A DNA stretch of 64,000 bases from Biformimicrobium ophioploci (GTDB lineage: Bacteria; Pseudomonadota; Gammaproteobacteria; Pseudomonadales; Cellvibrionaceae), in NCBI RefSeq assembly GCF_030270605.1, contig NZ_BSYJ01000003.1, positions 62,001 to 126,000 of the forward strand. Reading direction: 5' to 3'. The notes under the pieces are model-generated. The model did no database searches. It saw only the letters and a program-made list of their open reading frames with translations, and was not told where the DNA came from. Positions 1 through 9,280 of this stretch are shown here, one piece after another. Both the position numbers and the translations under genes were made by a program. The first letter of the stretch is position 1. The number at the start of each line of letters is the position of its first letter.

Positions 1-1097
1 ATATAGGTGAAGAAATCCTGCAGGGTGCCTTCAAAACCGGCAGCCTGCTTGATGGTTTCCATCTCCTTGTGGATACGGGCAACTTCATCGAGTCCCATCT
101 GGTGCACGGCATCTGCACTGATATCGAGGGTGGTGTGATTGGCGAGGCGGTTTTTATAGTAGGCCTCGCCATCGGGCAGCGCCGATACACCGCGGGGCTC
201 GACATCCGCATTTCCCTTGTCGCTTTTCAACCAGGCAATGTAGGCATCATACGCAGGCTCGAATGTTCCAGTAAGTGCGGTGCTGGCGGCAGCTTCCAGC
301 TCGGCAGCGGCCTCTTCATCGATCTTGCCGGCCTCCTGCAGGGCCTTGATCTTGCCCTTCGCATCCCTGAACAGCGGAGCTTCACCTTCACCATTGAACG
401 GTGCGCCGGTAATCACTTTCTGGGCACGCTGCTGTGCCAGATCGTAGATAAACTGCGGCGGGCGCACACCATCTGCGGCGGAGAGTTTGGCCCGTTCGTG
501 CAACTGGGTGATGGCGCGGCCGATTCCGGCAATACGGGCAATGTAGGCCTGCATGTCTTCAACACTCTCCACCTTGTGGATGCTAATCAGGAATGACGGT
601 AGAGATGATTCCGGGCCACCTAATTCGTTGGCAAAGTAGCGGTGGCGCCGGAAGGCGTCGTTGGCCTTGTCGCGCTCGTATTCGAATACCCAAAGGTCGT
701 AGGATTCCTGTGCCAGGGGCGGGAGCCGATCATAGTCGAAGCTGGCCTTGAGTTCCGCGACAGTTTTGCCAAACCACTGCAACTGCCCGGCCGCCGCCTC
801 CTCGCTCATATCGTCGATCTGGTCATACAGTGCTTTGCGACCGAGGCGACTTAGCTTCATCGGGCTGAACTGCAGCTTTTCCTCGTATTTTGCATCCAGC
901 CATTCGGTCAGGCGCTCGGCCTCTGCGGTGGGGTCTTTAACTGCGGCATCGTCGGCCGCCACGTCGTTCTGGGCTTTTGTTGCCTGTTCTGCATCTATGC
1001 CCGGTGCCTTGTCCCCCTGACAGCCACTCAGAACGGCCAGGGCCAGAATGCCGGGGATCAGGGAAATGGCTTGTTTGGTTCGTATGTTCCTTTTCAT
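1..1097 (-). CDS. DUF885 family lipoprotein, copy 1 (C-terminus cut by window edge)
   Basis: Secreted lipoprotein of the DUF885 family, probably a zinc-dependent peptidase by comparison with the complete neighbouring copy. About 365 codons are visible; the C-terminal part, which would carry the HExxPGH motif, lies outside the window. The N-terminus has basic residues, a hydrophobic stretch and a lipobox (LSGC), so export and lipidation are expected. It is collinear with the downstream paralogue (1292-3202) along its whole visible length, for example a shared WLDAKYEEKLQFSPM block. The start is uncertain: in-frame ATGs also occur at 1121 and 1133, inside an A/G-rich leader, and none has an ideal Shine-Dalgarno. 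Read-through from the upstream copy is likely blocked by the terminator at 1236-1266. The family is clear; substrate is unknown. Confidence 0.82.
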   Translation of the reverse strand, partial: MKRNIRTKQAISLIPGILALAVLSGCQGDKAPGIDAEQATKAQNDVAADDAAVKDPTAEAERLTEWLDAKYEEKLQFSPMKLSRLGRKALYDQIDDMSEEAAAGQLQWFGKTVAELKASFDYDRLPPLAQESYDLWVFEYERDKANDAFRRHRYFANELGGPESSLPSFLISIHKVESVEDMQAYIARIAGIGRAITQLHERAKLSAADGVRPPQFIYDLAQQRAQKVITGAPFNGEGEAPLFRDAKGKIKALQEAGKIDEEAAAELEAAASTALTGTFEPAYDAYIAWLKSDKGNADVEPRGVSALPDGEAYYKNRLANHTTLDISADAVHQMGLDEVARIHKEMETIKQAAGFEGTLQDFFTY

Positions 1098-1235
1098 ATT
1101 TCTTTTTATTCTCCTTTTCATTCTTGCTTTCATATTTCCTGTTTCTTGGCCTCTTTCGGGCCCTGTCAGAAACTCGGGGATAACTTTTGCACGATTGGCC
1201 GGATTAGTCGAATTGTGGGCCCGCCGTCGGGCAAT

Positions 1236-1266
1236 AAAAAACCCCGACTCTTGCGAGCCGGGGTTT
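1236..1266 (-). terminator. Intrinsic terminator after DUF885 copy 2
   Basis: On the minus strand a 12-bp stem (AAACCCCGGCTC / GAGTCGGGGTTT, one mismatch) with loop GCAA is followed by a run of six T. It lies 26 bases after the stop of the 1292-3202 gene and separates the two tandem paralogues. Confidence 0.85.
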
Positions 1267-1291
1267 ACGCATGGCGCTAACGGTCTGCCGA

Positions 1292-3202
1292 TCAGGACTG
1301 CTTGACGCTCTCGATCCAGCGGTCCAAGCGTTTTTCCAGCATCGGCAGTGGCAGGGAGCCGCCACCGAGTACGGTATCGTGGAAGCCGCGAATATCGAAT
1401 TTGTCGCCAAGCTCGGCTTTCGCTTTTTCGCGCAGTTCCAGAATCTTGAGCATACCGATCTTGTAGGAAGTCGCCTGTCCCGGGTAGGTCAGGTAACGGC
1501 GCACTTCCGAGCGCACCGCGCTCTCAGGGATCGGTGCATTCTGCAGGAAGTACTCTACGGCCTGGTTCTGGGTCCAGCCTTTGGCGTGAAGGCCGGTGTC
1601 TACCACCAGGCGTGCGGCACGCCAGATTTCCGCGGTCAGGCGACCGAAGTCCTTGTAGGGATCAGTGAACTGGCCCATTTCCTTGGCGAGCATTTCGGAG
1701 TACAGCGCCCAGCCCTCGATGTAGGCACCAAAGCCCGCCTGGGTGCGGAACTGCGGGATGCCTTCCAGTTCCTGCGCGATCGAGATCTGCATATGGTGGC
1801 CGGGGCTACCTTCGTGGTAGGCCGTGGTTTCCATGTCGTTCTTGGAGTAGGCGCTCATATCGGACATATGCACGTAGTAGACGCCCGGGCGGGAGCCATC
1901 CGGTGTGCCGCCCTGGTAGTGCTGGGCACCGCCGTCGACTTCGCGGAAGGGTTCTACGCGCTTCACTTCGAGTTTGGCCTTGGGCAGGATGCCGAAGTAC
2001 TCCGGCAGTTTCTTCTCGATTTCGGCGAGGAATGCGCGGGTGTCGGAAAGGTAACCTTCACGGCCCTCATCGGTGTTCGGGTAGTAGAATTGTTCGTCAT
2101 CGCGGATAAAGCTGAAGAACTTCTGCAGGTCACCATCAAACTTCACCTGCTCGCGAATGGCTTCCATTTCCTTCTGGATGCGGGCAACCTCATCCAGGCC
2201 GATCTGGTGTACCTCGTCCGCGCTCAGGTCGAGGGTGGTGTAGTTGGCCAGGCGATTCTTGTAGTAGGCTTCGCCTTCCGGCAATGCCAGCACTCCGCGG
2301 GGCGCTTCGTCGGCATTTTCGCGGTCGGCTTTCAGCCAGGCGATAAACTCTTCGTACACCGGCTTGAACTTATCAGTAAGCGCGGCGCTGGCGGCAGCCT
2401 CCAGCTCGGCGGCAGTCTTCTCGTCGATCTTGCCGGCTTCCTGCAGGGTCTTGATCTTGCCCTTCGCGTCCTTGAAAAGCGGGGCTTCGCCCTCACCGCC
2501 AAACGGTGCACCGGTAATCACTTTCTGGGCGCGCTGCTGCGCCAGGTCGTAGATAAACTGCGGCGGGCGCACGCCTTCAGCAGCGGAAAGCTTGGCGCGC
2601 TCATGGATCTGGCCCATGCCGCGGGCGATGCCTTCGATACGGGAGATATAGGCCTGCATGTCTTCCAGAGTATCGACCTTGTGGATACTGATCAGGAAGG
2701 AAGGCAGGGCAGACTCGGCGCCGCGCAGCTCGTTGGCGAAGTAGCCATGGCGCTTGAACGCGTGATTGGCGCGGGCCTGCTCGTACTGGAATACCCACAG
2801 GTCGTAGGATTCCTGCGCAGCCGGGGGCAGCTTGTCGTAATCGAAGCTGGTTTTCAGCTCGGTTACCGTCTTGCCGAACCAGTCCAGTTCGCGCTCTTCC
2901 GCCGCTTCGCTCATGTCATCGATCTTGTCGTACTGTTCCTTGCGGCCCAGGTAGCTCAGGGACATGGGGCTGAACTGCAGCTTTTCTTCGTATTTCGCAT
3001 CCAGCCATTTGGTCAGGCGTGCGGCCTCGGCGGCGGGGTCCGCCGCGCTTTTAGCGTCATTTGCTATCGTCTCAGTAACGGCCTGCTTTTGTGCTTCGGG
3101 TGCTTTTTTACCCGCGTCAGGTGCCTTCTCGCCCTGGCATCCGGTCAGGATTGCCAGTGCCAGCAGGCTTGGAATCAGGGGGCTGTGCAGCTTGGTTCGC
3201 AT
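1292..3202 (-). CDS. DUF885 family lipoprotein, copy 2 (putative metallopeptidase)
   Basis: Complete 636-residue protein. Residues 1-22 form a lipoprotein signal ending in lipobox LTGC (Cys22), so the protein is expected at the cell envelope. A low-complexity Ala/Lys/Glu linker runs to about residue 60. The DUF885 domain follows and contains HEGSPGHH at 463-470 and EGW at 496-498; the two histidines and the downstream glutamate fit a zinc-metallopeptidase-like site of the HExxH...E type. Enzymatic activity is inferred from the motif; the family is poorly characterised. A closely related paralogue lies immediately downstream (1-1097), pointing to a tandem duplication. The gene ends at a strong terminator and is divergent from the permease at 3380. 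Confidence 0.88.
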   Translation of the reverse strand: MRTKLHSPLIPSLLALAILTGCQGEKAPDAGKKAPEAQKQAVTETIANDAKSAADPAAEAARLTKWLDAKYEEKLQFSPMSLSYLGRKEQYDKIDDMSEAAEERELDWFGKTVTELKTSFDYDKLPPAAQESYDLWVFQYEQARANHAFKRHGYFANELRGAESALPSFLISIHKVDTLEDMQAYISRIEGIARGMGQIHERAKLSAAEGVRPPQFIYDLAQQRAQKVITGAPFGGEGEAPLFKDAKGKIKTLQEAGKIDEKTAAELEAAASAALTDKFKPVYEEFIAWLKADRENADEAPRGVLALPEGEAYYKNRLANYTTLDLSADEVHQIGLDEVARIQKEMEAIREQVKFDGDLQKFFSFIRDDEQFYYPNTDEGREGYLSDTRAFLAEIEKKLPEYFGILPKAKLEVKRVEPFREVDGGAQHYQGGTPDGSRPGVYYVHMSDMSAYSKNDMETTAYHEGSPGHHMQISIAQELEGIPQFRTQAGFGAYIEGWALYSEMLAKEMGQFTDPYKDFGRLTAEIWRAARLVVDTGLHAKGWTQNQAVEYFLQNAPIPESAVRSEVRRYLTYPGQATSYKIGMLKILELREKAKAELGDKFDIRGFHDTVLGGGSLPLPMLEKRLDRWIESVKQS

Positions 3203-3379
3203 GTCTCAGTGCCTCTGTCAGGTTCGATGTTTAATTCGGCGGCTACTTTGACACGAATCGCTGGCGGAGTCGACGCAGGCACTTTCTGGCCGAAAAGTGA
3301 GCGGGATCAAGGGCGACACCGGCCTGATGTGGATAATGGTGAATGAATGTACAGATCATAAAAATACTTGGGAAACTAA

Positions 3380-4579
3380 ATGGCTGAACCTGTTGCCCTG
3401 AAGCGATCCTTGTCACTGCCGGTGATCAGCTTCTATGGCATTGGCACCATCATCGGTGCCGGGGTCTATGTTCTGGTTGGCAAAGTCGGCGCGGAAGCCG
3501 GGGCGCAACTGCCTTATGCCTTCCTGCTGGCGGGTTTGATCGCCGCTTTTACTGCGCTCTCCTACGCAGAGTTCTCCTCTCGGGTCCCGACGAGCGCCGG
3601 CTCCGCCGCCTACATCCATGAAGCCTGGCACAGGCGGCGCCTGACCCAGTTTGTTGGCCTGATGGTGGCCGCTACCGGGATTGTCTCTGCCGCCACGATC
3701 GCCAACGGGTTTGTCGGGTATCTGGAAATTTTTGTGCAGGTGCCCGGCTTCCTGGCGATCACCGGGCTGATTGTGCTGTTGACCCTGATCGCACTGTGGG
3801 GGATCAACCAGTCTGCACTGACGGTCACCCTGATCACGCTGATCGAAGTGGGGGGGCTACTGTTCGTCATTTATGCCACACGTAACAGTGCACCCGTGCT
3901 TGCATGGGGGGAAATCTTCACAGTGCCTGAACGCGGAGCGCTCGCTGGTGTGCTGGTGGGCAGTTTCCTGGCCTTTTACGCTTTTATCGGTTTTGAGGAT
4001 ATGGTCAACGTGGCAGAGGAGGTCAAAAACCCCCGTCGCGCGCTGCCGCTGGCCATCCTGATCGCCATCTGCTGCTCGACATTCCTCTACATGGCACTCG
4101 CCGCCCTGGCAGTGCGCACCATGCCGGTAGCAGAGCTGGCAGAAAGCAGTGCGCCCCTCGCGAGCATGGTGAAAAATGCCGGTTATTCACCGGGGTTTAT
4201 CGGCGTGATCAGCATGTTTGCAGTGGTAAACGGAGCACTGGTCCAGATCATCATGGCTTCGCGCCTCCTGTACGGCATGGCCAAACGCGATCTGGCCCCG
4301 CAGGCCTTTGCCCGCATTCATCCCAAAACCCATACGCCTGTATTAGCCACCATTTTGGTGGGGGTAATCATACTGGCGCTGGCGCTGTGGTTCCCGTTGA
4401 CCGTGCTGGCCAAGGCCACCAGCTTCATTATGCTGGTGGTCTTCTGCCTGGTGAACATTTCCCTGATACGGATCAAGCTGCGCGGGGATGCCGCGGATGC
4501 CGGCCTGATCTGTTTTCCGTTGTGGGTACCAATAGTAGGGTTCCTGCTGTGTTTTGCGCTGGTATTGCTGCAGATTTAG
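3380..4579 (+). CDS. APC superfamily amino-acid permease
   Basis: A 399-residue polytopic inner-membrane protein, hydrophobic throughout. The first membrane segment carries the APC-type unwound-helix motif (GIGTIIGAG, residues 20-28), where amino-acid substrates bind in this superfamily. A cytoplasmic stretch EEVKNPRRALP is also typical of APC permeases. It probably imports or exchanges an amino acid or amine by proton symport; the substrate cannot be read from the sequence. It is slightly shorter than 12-TM members of about 430-480 residues, ending shortly after the last helix. The gene is divergent from the DUF885 gene and is followed 71 bases later by the peroxiredoxin on the same strand. 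Confidence 0.85.
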   Translation: MAEPVALKRSLSLPVISFYGIGTIIGAGVYVLVGKVGAEAGAQLPYAFLLAGLIAAFTALSYAEFSSRVPTSAGSAAYIHEAWHRRRLTQFVGLMVAATGIVSAATIANGFVGYLEIFVQVPGFLAITGLIVLLTLIALWGINQSALTVTLITLIEVGGLLFVIYATRNSAPVLAWGEIFTVPERGALAGVLVGSFLAFYAFIGFEDMVNVAEEVKNPRRALPLAILIAICCSTFLYMALAALAVRTMPVAELAESSAPLASMVKNAGYSPGFIGVISMFAVVNGALVQIIMASRLLYGMAKRDLAPQAFARIHPKTHTPVLATILVGVIILALALWFPLTVLAKATSFIMLVVFCLVNISLIRIKLRGDAADAGLICFPLWVPIVGFLLCFALVLLQI

Positions 4580-4650
4580 ACCGGTGAGCTGGTCGGCTGC
4601 GCAACATATGACTACATTTTCTCAAAATCGATCGATCGGAGGAGGCCACA

Positions 4651-5382
4651 ATGCTGGCAAATAAAGAAGGTGAAATGGTCCCGCAGGTGACCTTTATTAA
4701 TCGCAAGGACAACGACTGGCAGAAACTCACCAGCGATGAAATCTTCAAAGGGCGCAAGGTGGTGCTGTTCGCGTTGCCGGGAGCATTTACCCCAACCTGT
4801 TCCTCCACTCACCTGCCGCGATATAACGAGCTGGCGCCGGTGTTCAAGGCGGAGGGCGTAGATGCCATTTACTGCCTCTCCGTCAATGACGGTTTCGTCA
4901 TGGAGTCCTGGTGTGGAGACCAGCATGCCGGCAATATCGAGTTCCTTGCGGACGGCAACGGCGCCTTCAGCGAGGGCATGGGTATGCTGGTGGACAAGAG
5001 CGATATCGGTTTTGGCAAGCGCTCCTGGCGTTATTCGATGCTGGTGAACGACGGCAAGATTGAAAAGATGTTTATTGAGCCGGAAGAGCCGGGCGATCCC
5101 TTCAAGGTATCCGATGCAGATACCATGCTGAACTACCTCAACCCCAATGCAACGCAACCGAAGCGCGTTGCCGTCTTTACCAAGCTGGGTTGCCCGCATT
5201 GTGCCAGGGCAAAGGCGTTGCTGCGCGAGCACGGGATCGGGTTCGAGGAAATCAGCCTGTCCGGGCACGGGCTTAGCTATTCGACCCTGCAGGCCGTGAC
5301 GGGGCAGGGCACTACGCCGCAGGTTTATATCGATGGCCGGCGGATTGGTGGGGCCGATGACCTGGAAGAGTACCTTTCTTAA
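4651..5382 (+). CDS. Peroxiredoxin-glutaredoxin hybrid (Prx5/Grx fusion)
   Basis: A 243-residue cytoplasmic peroxidase made of two fused domains. Residues 1-165 are a Prx5-type peroxiredoxin with peroxidatic Cys50 in PGAFTPTCSSTHLP. Residues 172-243 are a glutaredoxin with CPHC (Cys181/Cys184) and the TTPQVYIDG glutathione-binding loop. In this family the glutaredoxin domain recycles the peroxiredoxin with glutathione, so a single chain reduces H2O2 and organic peroxides at the expense of GSH. The start is supported by a strong Shine-Dalgarno (GGAGGAGG) eight bases before the ATG. No oxyR gene is adjacent in the window. The fusion architecture is read directly. Confidence 0.95.
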   Translation: MLANKEGEMVPQVTFINRKDNDWQKLTSDEIFKGRKVVLFALPGAFTPTCSSTHLPRYNELAPVFKAEGVDAIYCLSVNDGFVMESWCGDQHAGNIEFLADGNGAFSEGMGMLVDKSDIGFGKRSWRYSMLVNDGKIEKMFIEPEEPGDPFKVSDADTMLNYLNPNATQPKRVAVFTKLGCPHCARAKALLREHGIGFEEISLSGHGLSYSTLQAVTGQGTTPQVYIDGRRIGGADDLEEYLS

Positions 5383-5433
5383 ATCGGATGGAAGCGGGCG
5401 TCTAGGCGCCCGCTTCCAGTCTCCGGTCGACGT

Positions 5434-6912
5434 CTATTGAGTCCTGTCCCAGTATTGGCCATGCTGCCAAAACCTCACCGCCCGGCCGTTGTCATCCATG
5501 TCGAAGTGGACTGTATATAGATTGTCGCCTTCCTTGGAGAGTACCCGGAAAACGTTGTCTTCCTCATGCTTGAGCATGAGGGGACGTCGGTTCGGGTTCT
5601 CGGCAAACAAGCTGATTCCCTTTAGGCCCTTGGAAGTCTCGGCGATCGCCAGGCGAACAGGCCAATCTGACAGGCCATAAATACCGGTGTACATGGTCAA
5701 TAATTGCGCGTCCGGGGATTCGATAACAGAGGTGTCTTTATCATTTTCCTGCTTTTTCTGTGCCGCAGAAATTGCCGGAGAAACCAGTGAAATAACCCCC
5801 TTCGCCAGAGTTGAAGGATTCACATCATTCACATTGACCATCCCGATAACAGCCAGCTTGTCTTTCGGGCGGGTGAGAAACACCGTCCGGTAGCCTGGGC
5901 AATAACCGTTATGGCCAATGAATGATTTACCGTCTATGTCGCTGAATGCGAAACCAAGACCCCAGGTCGCGCCTTTTCCATCTGGGTCTTTCCAGTGGAT
6001 ACGCTGCATTTCCCGCAAGGTTGTGGACTTGAGAATCTCGGTGCCGCCTTTTTCCAGTAGACGAAACTGCCAGCTGGCAAATTTTGCAAGGTCATTGACG
6101 CTTGAGGCAAAGCCGGCGGCCGGCGCGATACCATTCGTCGTATATTGTCCTACAGCCTTCCTAACGCCTGAGCTATCACGGAGCATGTAGCCCGCAGAGA
6201 AGTTGCCCCCGTATTCGGATACCGGAAGATCGGTGGATGTATTACGCATTCCCAGCGGATTCAGGATTCGAGATTGGATGTACGCTGCATAGGGTTCACC
6301 AGACGCGGCTTCAATGGCCTCTCCGGCAAGGCTCATCCCGAGATTGGAATACTGGAAATGCTGGTACGGGCGATAAAGTGGTTCCTGGTTTGCTACGCCT
6401 TCCTGCAGCGTCTGCCGGCTGGGGAAGTTGACCTCTGTCCAGTAGGGCGTGATTGCTTCACGGGGTAGGCCGGCCACGTGGGACAGGATGTTGCGCAGGT
6501 TTACGGCCTCTTCGGAATCAGAGTGATCCGGTATTTCAAACCAGGGGAGAATCTCCTTTAGCGGCTCATCAATGGAAAGCTTGCCCTCATCCCGCAATTG
6601 CATCACGCCGATGCTGGTGAAAAGTTTTGAAACTGAGCAGATGCTGTACTTGGTTTCCGGGGTGGCTGGCACTTTATCCGCGAGGTTTGCGTAGCCGAAC
6701 CCTTTTGACCAAATTACTTCCTGGTCGGAAACGATCGCAAAGGAAGCCCCTGGTACACCATCATACTCAAGTTGTGTCTGTAGCCAGGCGTCGGCCAGGG
6801 CAATTCCAGCCTGGACGTCCTTATCTTCGCTGACGTTCGCCATGCTACCGGTGGCTGTTAATGTGAATGTTGCGCCAAGCGCAAAACCCTTTAACCTCTT
6901 GTTGATCCGCAT
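5434..6912 (-). CDS. Serine hydrolase, class C beta-lactamase family
   Basis: A 492-residue exported protein with a signal peptide (residues 1-25, cleavage likely near SMA-NV). The penicillin-binding/beta-lactamase fold is shown by SxxK (Ser93-Lys96 in CSVSK), YSN (188-190) and an HNG box (332-334) in place of KTG. HxG is usual for the esterase/peptidase members of the AmpC-like superfamily, so it need not give antibiotic resistance. The roughly 110 residues after the catalytic domain form a small C-terminal domain (DUF3471-like in position). Likely periplasmic. It is convergent with the peroxiredoxin gene (51-bp gap) and stands alone. Confidence 0.85.
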   Translation of the reverse strand: MRINKRLKGFALGATFTLTATGSMANVSEDKDVQAGIALADAWLQTQLEYDGVPGASFAIVSDQEVIWSKGFGYANLADKVPATPETKYSICSVSKLFTSIGVMQLRDEGKLSIDEPLKEILPWFEIPDHSDSEEAVNLRNILSHVAGLPREAITPYWTEVNFPSRQTLQEGVANQEPLYRPYQHFQYSNLGMSLAGEAIEAASGEPYAAYIQSRILNPLGMRNTSTDLPVSEYGGNFSAGYMLRDSSGVRKAVGQYTTNGIAPAAGFASSVNDLAKFASWQFRLLEKGGTEILKSTTLREMQRIHWKDPDGKGATWGLGFAFSDIDGKSFIGHNGYCPGYRTVFLTRPKDKLAVIGMVNVNDVNPSTLAKGVISLVSPAISAAQKKQENDKDTSVIESPDAQLLTMYTGIYGLSDWPVRLAIAETSKGLKGISLFAENPNRRPLMLKHEEDNVFRVLSKEGDNLYTVHFDMDDNGRAVRFWQHGQYWDRTQ

Positions 6913-7090
6913 GATATTTCCCTATAGATGAGGACTGCTCTGTTGGTCGAATGATCGATATTACTGGCATCGTCATTCCAACTGGCGGATTGATTCACAG
7001 ATTTCTGTTGGAATAGGGATTTGGACGCCAGGCAGGCTCTGGCGGAAGCCTTTGTGTGGATGCGATTGCGGCCAGAAAGTTGGGTTTCTC

Positions 7091-7119
7091 AAAAACCCCT
7101 GCCTGAGGGCGGGGGTTTT
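7091..7119 (-). terminator. Intrinsic terminator after Tsx-like gene
   Basis: GC-rich inverted repeat (AAAACCCC...GGGGTTTT flanking a GCC/GGC core) followed on the minus strand by five T. It lies about 70 bases beyond the stop of the 7190-7975 gene. Confidence 0.7.
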
Positions 7120-7189
7120 AGGGCAGGACGTGACGCTCAAAAGAAGGCGCACCTTTGAATAGGGGGACCTTTAAAGAGGGCGCGTGACC

Positions 7190-7975
7190 TTAAAAGTGGT
7201 ATTTCACCAACAGGTTCAGGTTCCGCTCATTGGAGTCGATACCGAAGGTGCCATCCTTGATACCGAACTTGTCGTTCCAGTGAACATACTCAAGGCCGGC
7301 GTACAGTGACTTGGGCTTGCCCCAGTTTGCGCCGACATCCCACTTCAGCTGGGAAGTGAAGTTCAGGCTGGGGTGAGCATCTCTGGCCGCGCTGGCCCAG
7401 TCGATAAAGCCGTCGTAGACAAATTCTGCAGTGCCCAGCTTGAACGGCGCTGCCCACACCAGGGTCAGTTGCTCATTGTTGGCCTTGTCTTCGTTGTTGC
7501 GGTGGTAAACGTTTGCCTGGACGAACGCGAAACCCGGTACCTGCAGGTCGAAGCCGACACCGGTGAGGGTGTTCATAAAGTGTGGTCCGGTGGCGGTGAG
7601 GCGGTCCGGATCTTCAAAGTTGCCCAGCTCGATGGTGCCCGCCACCAGCACGTCTTTCACCGGTCCCCAGGACAGCTCCTTGCCGCCGAGCTTGCCGAGG
7701 CTCAGGCGCGGGGAGATTTCTGTGTAGAGTTCTTCGGAATCATCGCTGGACTTGAGGTAGTCCGCGAACATGAACACGTCACCCCAGCTGTGGCCACTGA
7801 CGTGCTCGAAGGTGATGACGCTGCGGCTGGAGTCGTCGGTACCCAGGCTGTAATGAACTTTGTAGTCGTCGCCGCTCAGGGCGCTCAGGCTGTTGTCCTG
7901 CCAGAGCATTTTCGCCTGTGCGCCTGTGGTAACCAGGCCGGTTGCGCAAGCCAGTAGCAATTTTGGGAAGCTCAT
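7190..7975 (-). CDS. Tsx/OmpK-like nucleoside-specific outer-membrane channel
   Basis: A 261-residue outer-membrane protein with signal peptide MSFPKLLLACATGLVTTGAQA (residues 1-21) and a C-terminal aromatic residue (KYHF), the signature for insertion by the BAM complex. The mature part starts KMLWQDNSLSALSG and alternates short amphipathic strands, with late motifs GLEYVHWNDKFG and NERNLNLLVKYHF, as in the Tsx channel family that passes nucleosides across the outer membrane. Substrate specificity is inferred from the family. The gene is monocistronic, with its own terminator, and is divergent from the yjdM-like gene. Confidence 0.8.
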   Translation of the reverse strand: MSFPKLLLACATGLVTTGAQAKMLWQDNSLSALSGDDYKVHYSLGTDDSSRSVITFEHVSGHSWGDVFMFADYLKSSDDSEELYTEISPRLSLGKLGGKELSWGPVKDVLVAGTIELGNFEDPDRLTATGPHFMNTLTGVGFDLQVPGFAFVQANVYHRNNEDKANNEQLTLVWAAPFKLGTAEFVYDGFIDWASAARDAHPSLNFTSQLKWDVGANWGKPKSLYAGLEYVHWNDKFGIKDGTFGIDSNERNLNLLVKYHF

Positions 7976-8269
7976 CGGGTACCTCGTTAGTGAATCGCCC
8001 TTGTGGGATTAACTCCGTGGGCGCGGCACAATGCCAGCTGTACAAAAAATATGCAAGAGGTTCCGGCTTATGGAGAAAGGAAGCAAAAAAATTCCATATT
8101 CACCCTGTTGGCGGAACAAAATGCCAAGTTAGCTTGCAGTATGTTGTGCTGGGGATGAAAACAGCGGAGCTGAGAGATCCTGGGTCATTTGGCCTTACAA
8201 TGTGCCATCTCTTGTATGGCTGCCGCCGTGCGTTATCAGGCGTTTACAGTTGAATCTAGTGAGAATGTT

Positions 8270-8611
8270 ATGAGCTCGAATTTACCGCCATGCCCTAAGT
8301 GCGGCTCTGAATATGTCTACCAGGACCAGGCGCTATTGATCTGCCCGGAGTGTGCGCATGAATGGAATCCGGCAGAACCCGAGCAGGACGAAGATGCCTT
8401 GCTCGTGAAGGATGCAAACGGCACGCAGCTCAGCGAGGGTGACAAGGTCACCCTGATCAAGGACCTGAAGGTCAAGGGATCCTCACAGGTCCTGAAGATT
8501 GGCACCAAAGCCACGATCAAGCGCTTTGTCGACGGTGACCACGATATCGACTGCAAGATGGATGGTGCGGGCGACATGATGCTCAAGTCGCAGTTTGTAA
8601 AGAAAGCGTAG
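8270..8611 (+). CDS. yjdM: PhnA/YjdM family zinc-ribbon protein
   Basis: A 113-residue protein. Residues 8-28 form a zinc ribbon (CPKC at 8-11 and CPEC at 25-28), followed by an acidic linker and a small SH3-like PhnA domain (residues 45-113: [25 protein letters not shown]...). The family was named after the phosphonate operon of E. coli but is widespread and its function is not established, so a role in phosphonate use should not be assumed. No phn genes are nearby. The ATG at 8270 was chosen because the product then begins at the zinc ribbon; an extension to 8189 adds sequence unlike the family. Confidence 0.85.
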   Translation: MSSNLPPCPKCGSEYVYQDQALLICPECAHEWNPAEPEQDEDALLVKDANGTQLSEGDKVTLIKDLKVKGSSQVLKIGTKATIKRFVDGDHDIDCKMDGAGDMMLKSQFVKKA

Positions 8612-8634
8612 ACTGGGTCACTCCGGATTCAGCT

Positions 8635-8952
8635 TCACTCCTCGCCATCCGTCTTGGTTCCCTCCCACGACTTGACCTGTTCACGGTAGGCTGCCCGACC
8701 AATCACATGGGCACCTACCGGTACCGTGATTAACAGGAACAGGATGGCGATCACCGCTTTTGCGGTAATCTGAATATCTTCAAACAGGAATGCCACTGCA
8801 GCCAGAAGTAGTCCGCAACACAGCGTTGCGGCTTTTCCCGAGGTGCTCATGCGCGTGTAGATGTCCGGCATGCGGATCAGTCCGAGCGCGGCAGTGAAGC
8901 CAAAGAAGCTCCCGGCAATCAACAATACGATGGTCAGAATCTCACTCAGCAT
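8635..8952 (-). CDS. mnhG: Mrp Na+/H+ antiporter subunit G
   Basis: A 105-residue membrane protein and last gene of the seven-gene mnh/mrp operon. It has three hydrophobic segments and the family pattern FGFTAALGLIRMPDIYTRMSTSGKAATLC near the N-terminus. MnhG is a small subunit needed for assembly of the hetero-oligomeric Na+/H+ antiporter in the cytoplasmic membrane. The ATG at 8952 is chosen: it overlaps the end of mnhF by 11 bases, which suggests translational coupling. An upstream extension would lie wholly inside mnhF. The acidic C-terminus (WEGTKTDGEE) is cytoplasmic. Confidence 0.93.
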   Translation of the reverse strand: MLSEILTIVLLIAGSFFGFTAALGLIRMPDIYTRMSTSGKAATLCCGLLLAAVAFLFEDIQITAKAVIAILFLLITVPVGAHVIGRAAYREQVKSWEGTKTDGEE

Positions 8953-9280
8953 CGCGCTTCTCCTCCGCTGACCGGTTTCGGGTATCGATGCCCGTCCGCT
9001 CGATGAACTTGGCAAATGCCACGGTAACCAGGAATGCGACCAGTGCCAGCGCAATGCCTGCGTCCAGATAAACTGCCCGGCCCGATGTCACCGTCAACAG
9101 CGCGCAATAGGCAACCGCCAGAATATTCAGGATGTCGAGTGCCACCACGCGATCGGCTAGTGTGGGCCCGCGCGCGATCCTGAGGATGCAGAGCACGAGC
9201 GCGGCCAGCATCAGCCAGGATGCCGCGCGGATGGCATAACCGAGTAACAGGGACTGTTCTGCGAGGTTCACTTCAGGCAT
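8942..9280 (-). CDS. mnhF: Mrp Na+/H+ antiporter subunit F
   Basis: A 112-residue protein with three membrane helices and the conserved MnhF segment RIARGPTLADRVVALDILN between helices 1 and 2. It is a small subunit of the multi-subunit Na+/H+ antiporter; in E. coli-free Mrp systems this subunit has also been linked to bile/cholate efflux. Its ATG overlaps the last base of mnhE, and its end overlaps the mnhG start, so translation of E, F and G is probably coupled. Confidence 0.94.
   Translation of the reverse strand: MPEVNLAEQSLLLGYAIRAASWLMLAALVLCILRIARGPTLADRVVALDILNILAVAYCALLTVTSGRAVYLDAGIALALVAFLVTVAFAKFIERTGIDTRNRSAEEKRDAE

Noticed and set aside
1271-3346. 691-codon open frame on the plus strand
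   Set aside because: It is antisense to the complete DUF885 lipoprotein, has no known domain or ribosome site, and arises from GC-rich codon bias.
5434-6912. True class C beta-lactamase (ampC)
   Set aside because: The third motif is HNG rather than KTG and there is an extra C-terminal domain; esterase or peptidase-like members fit better.
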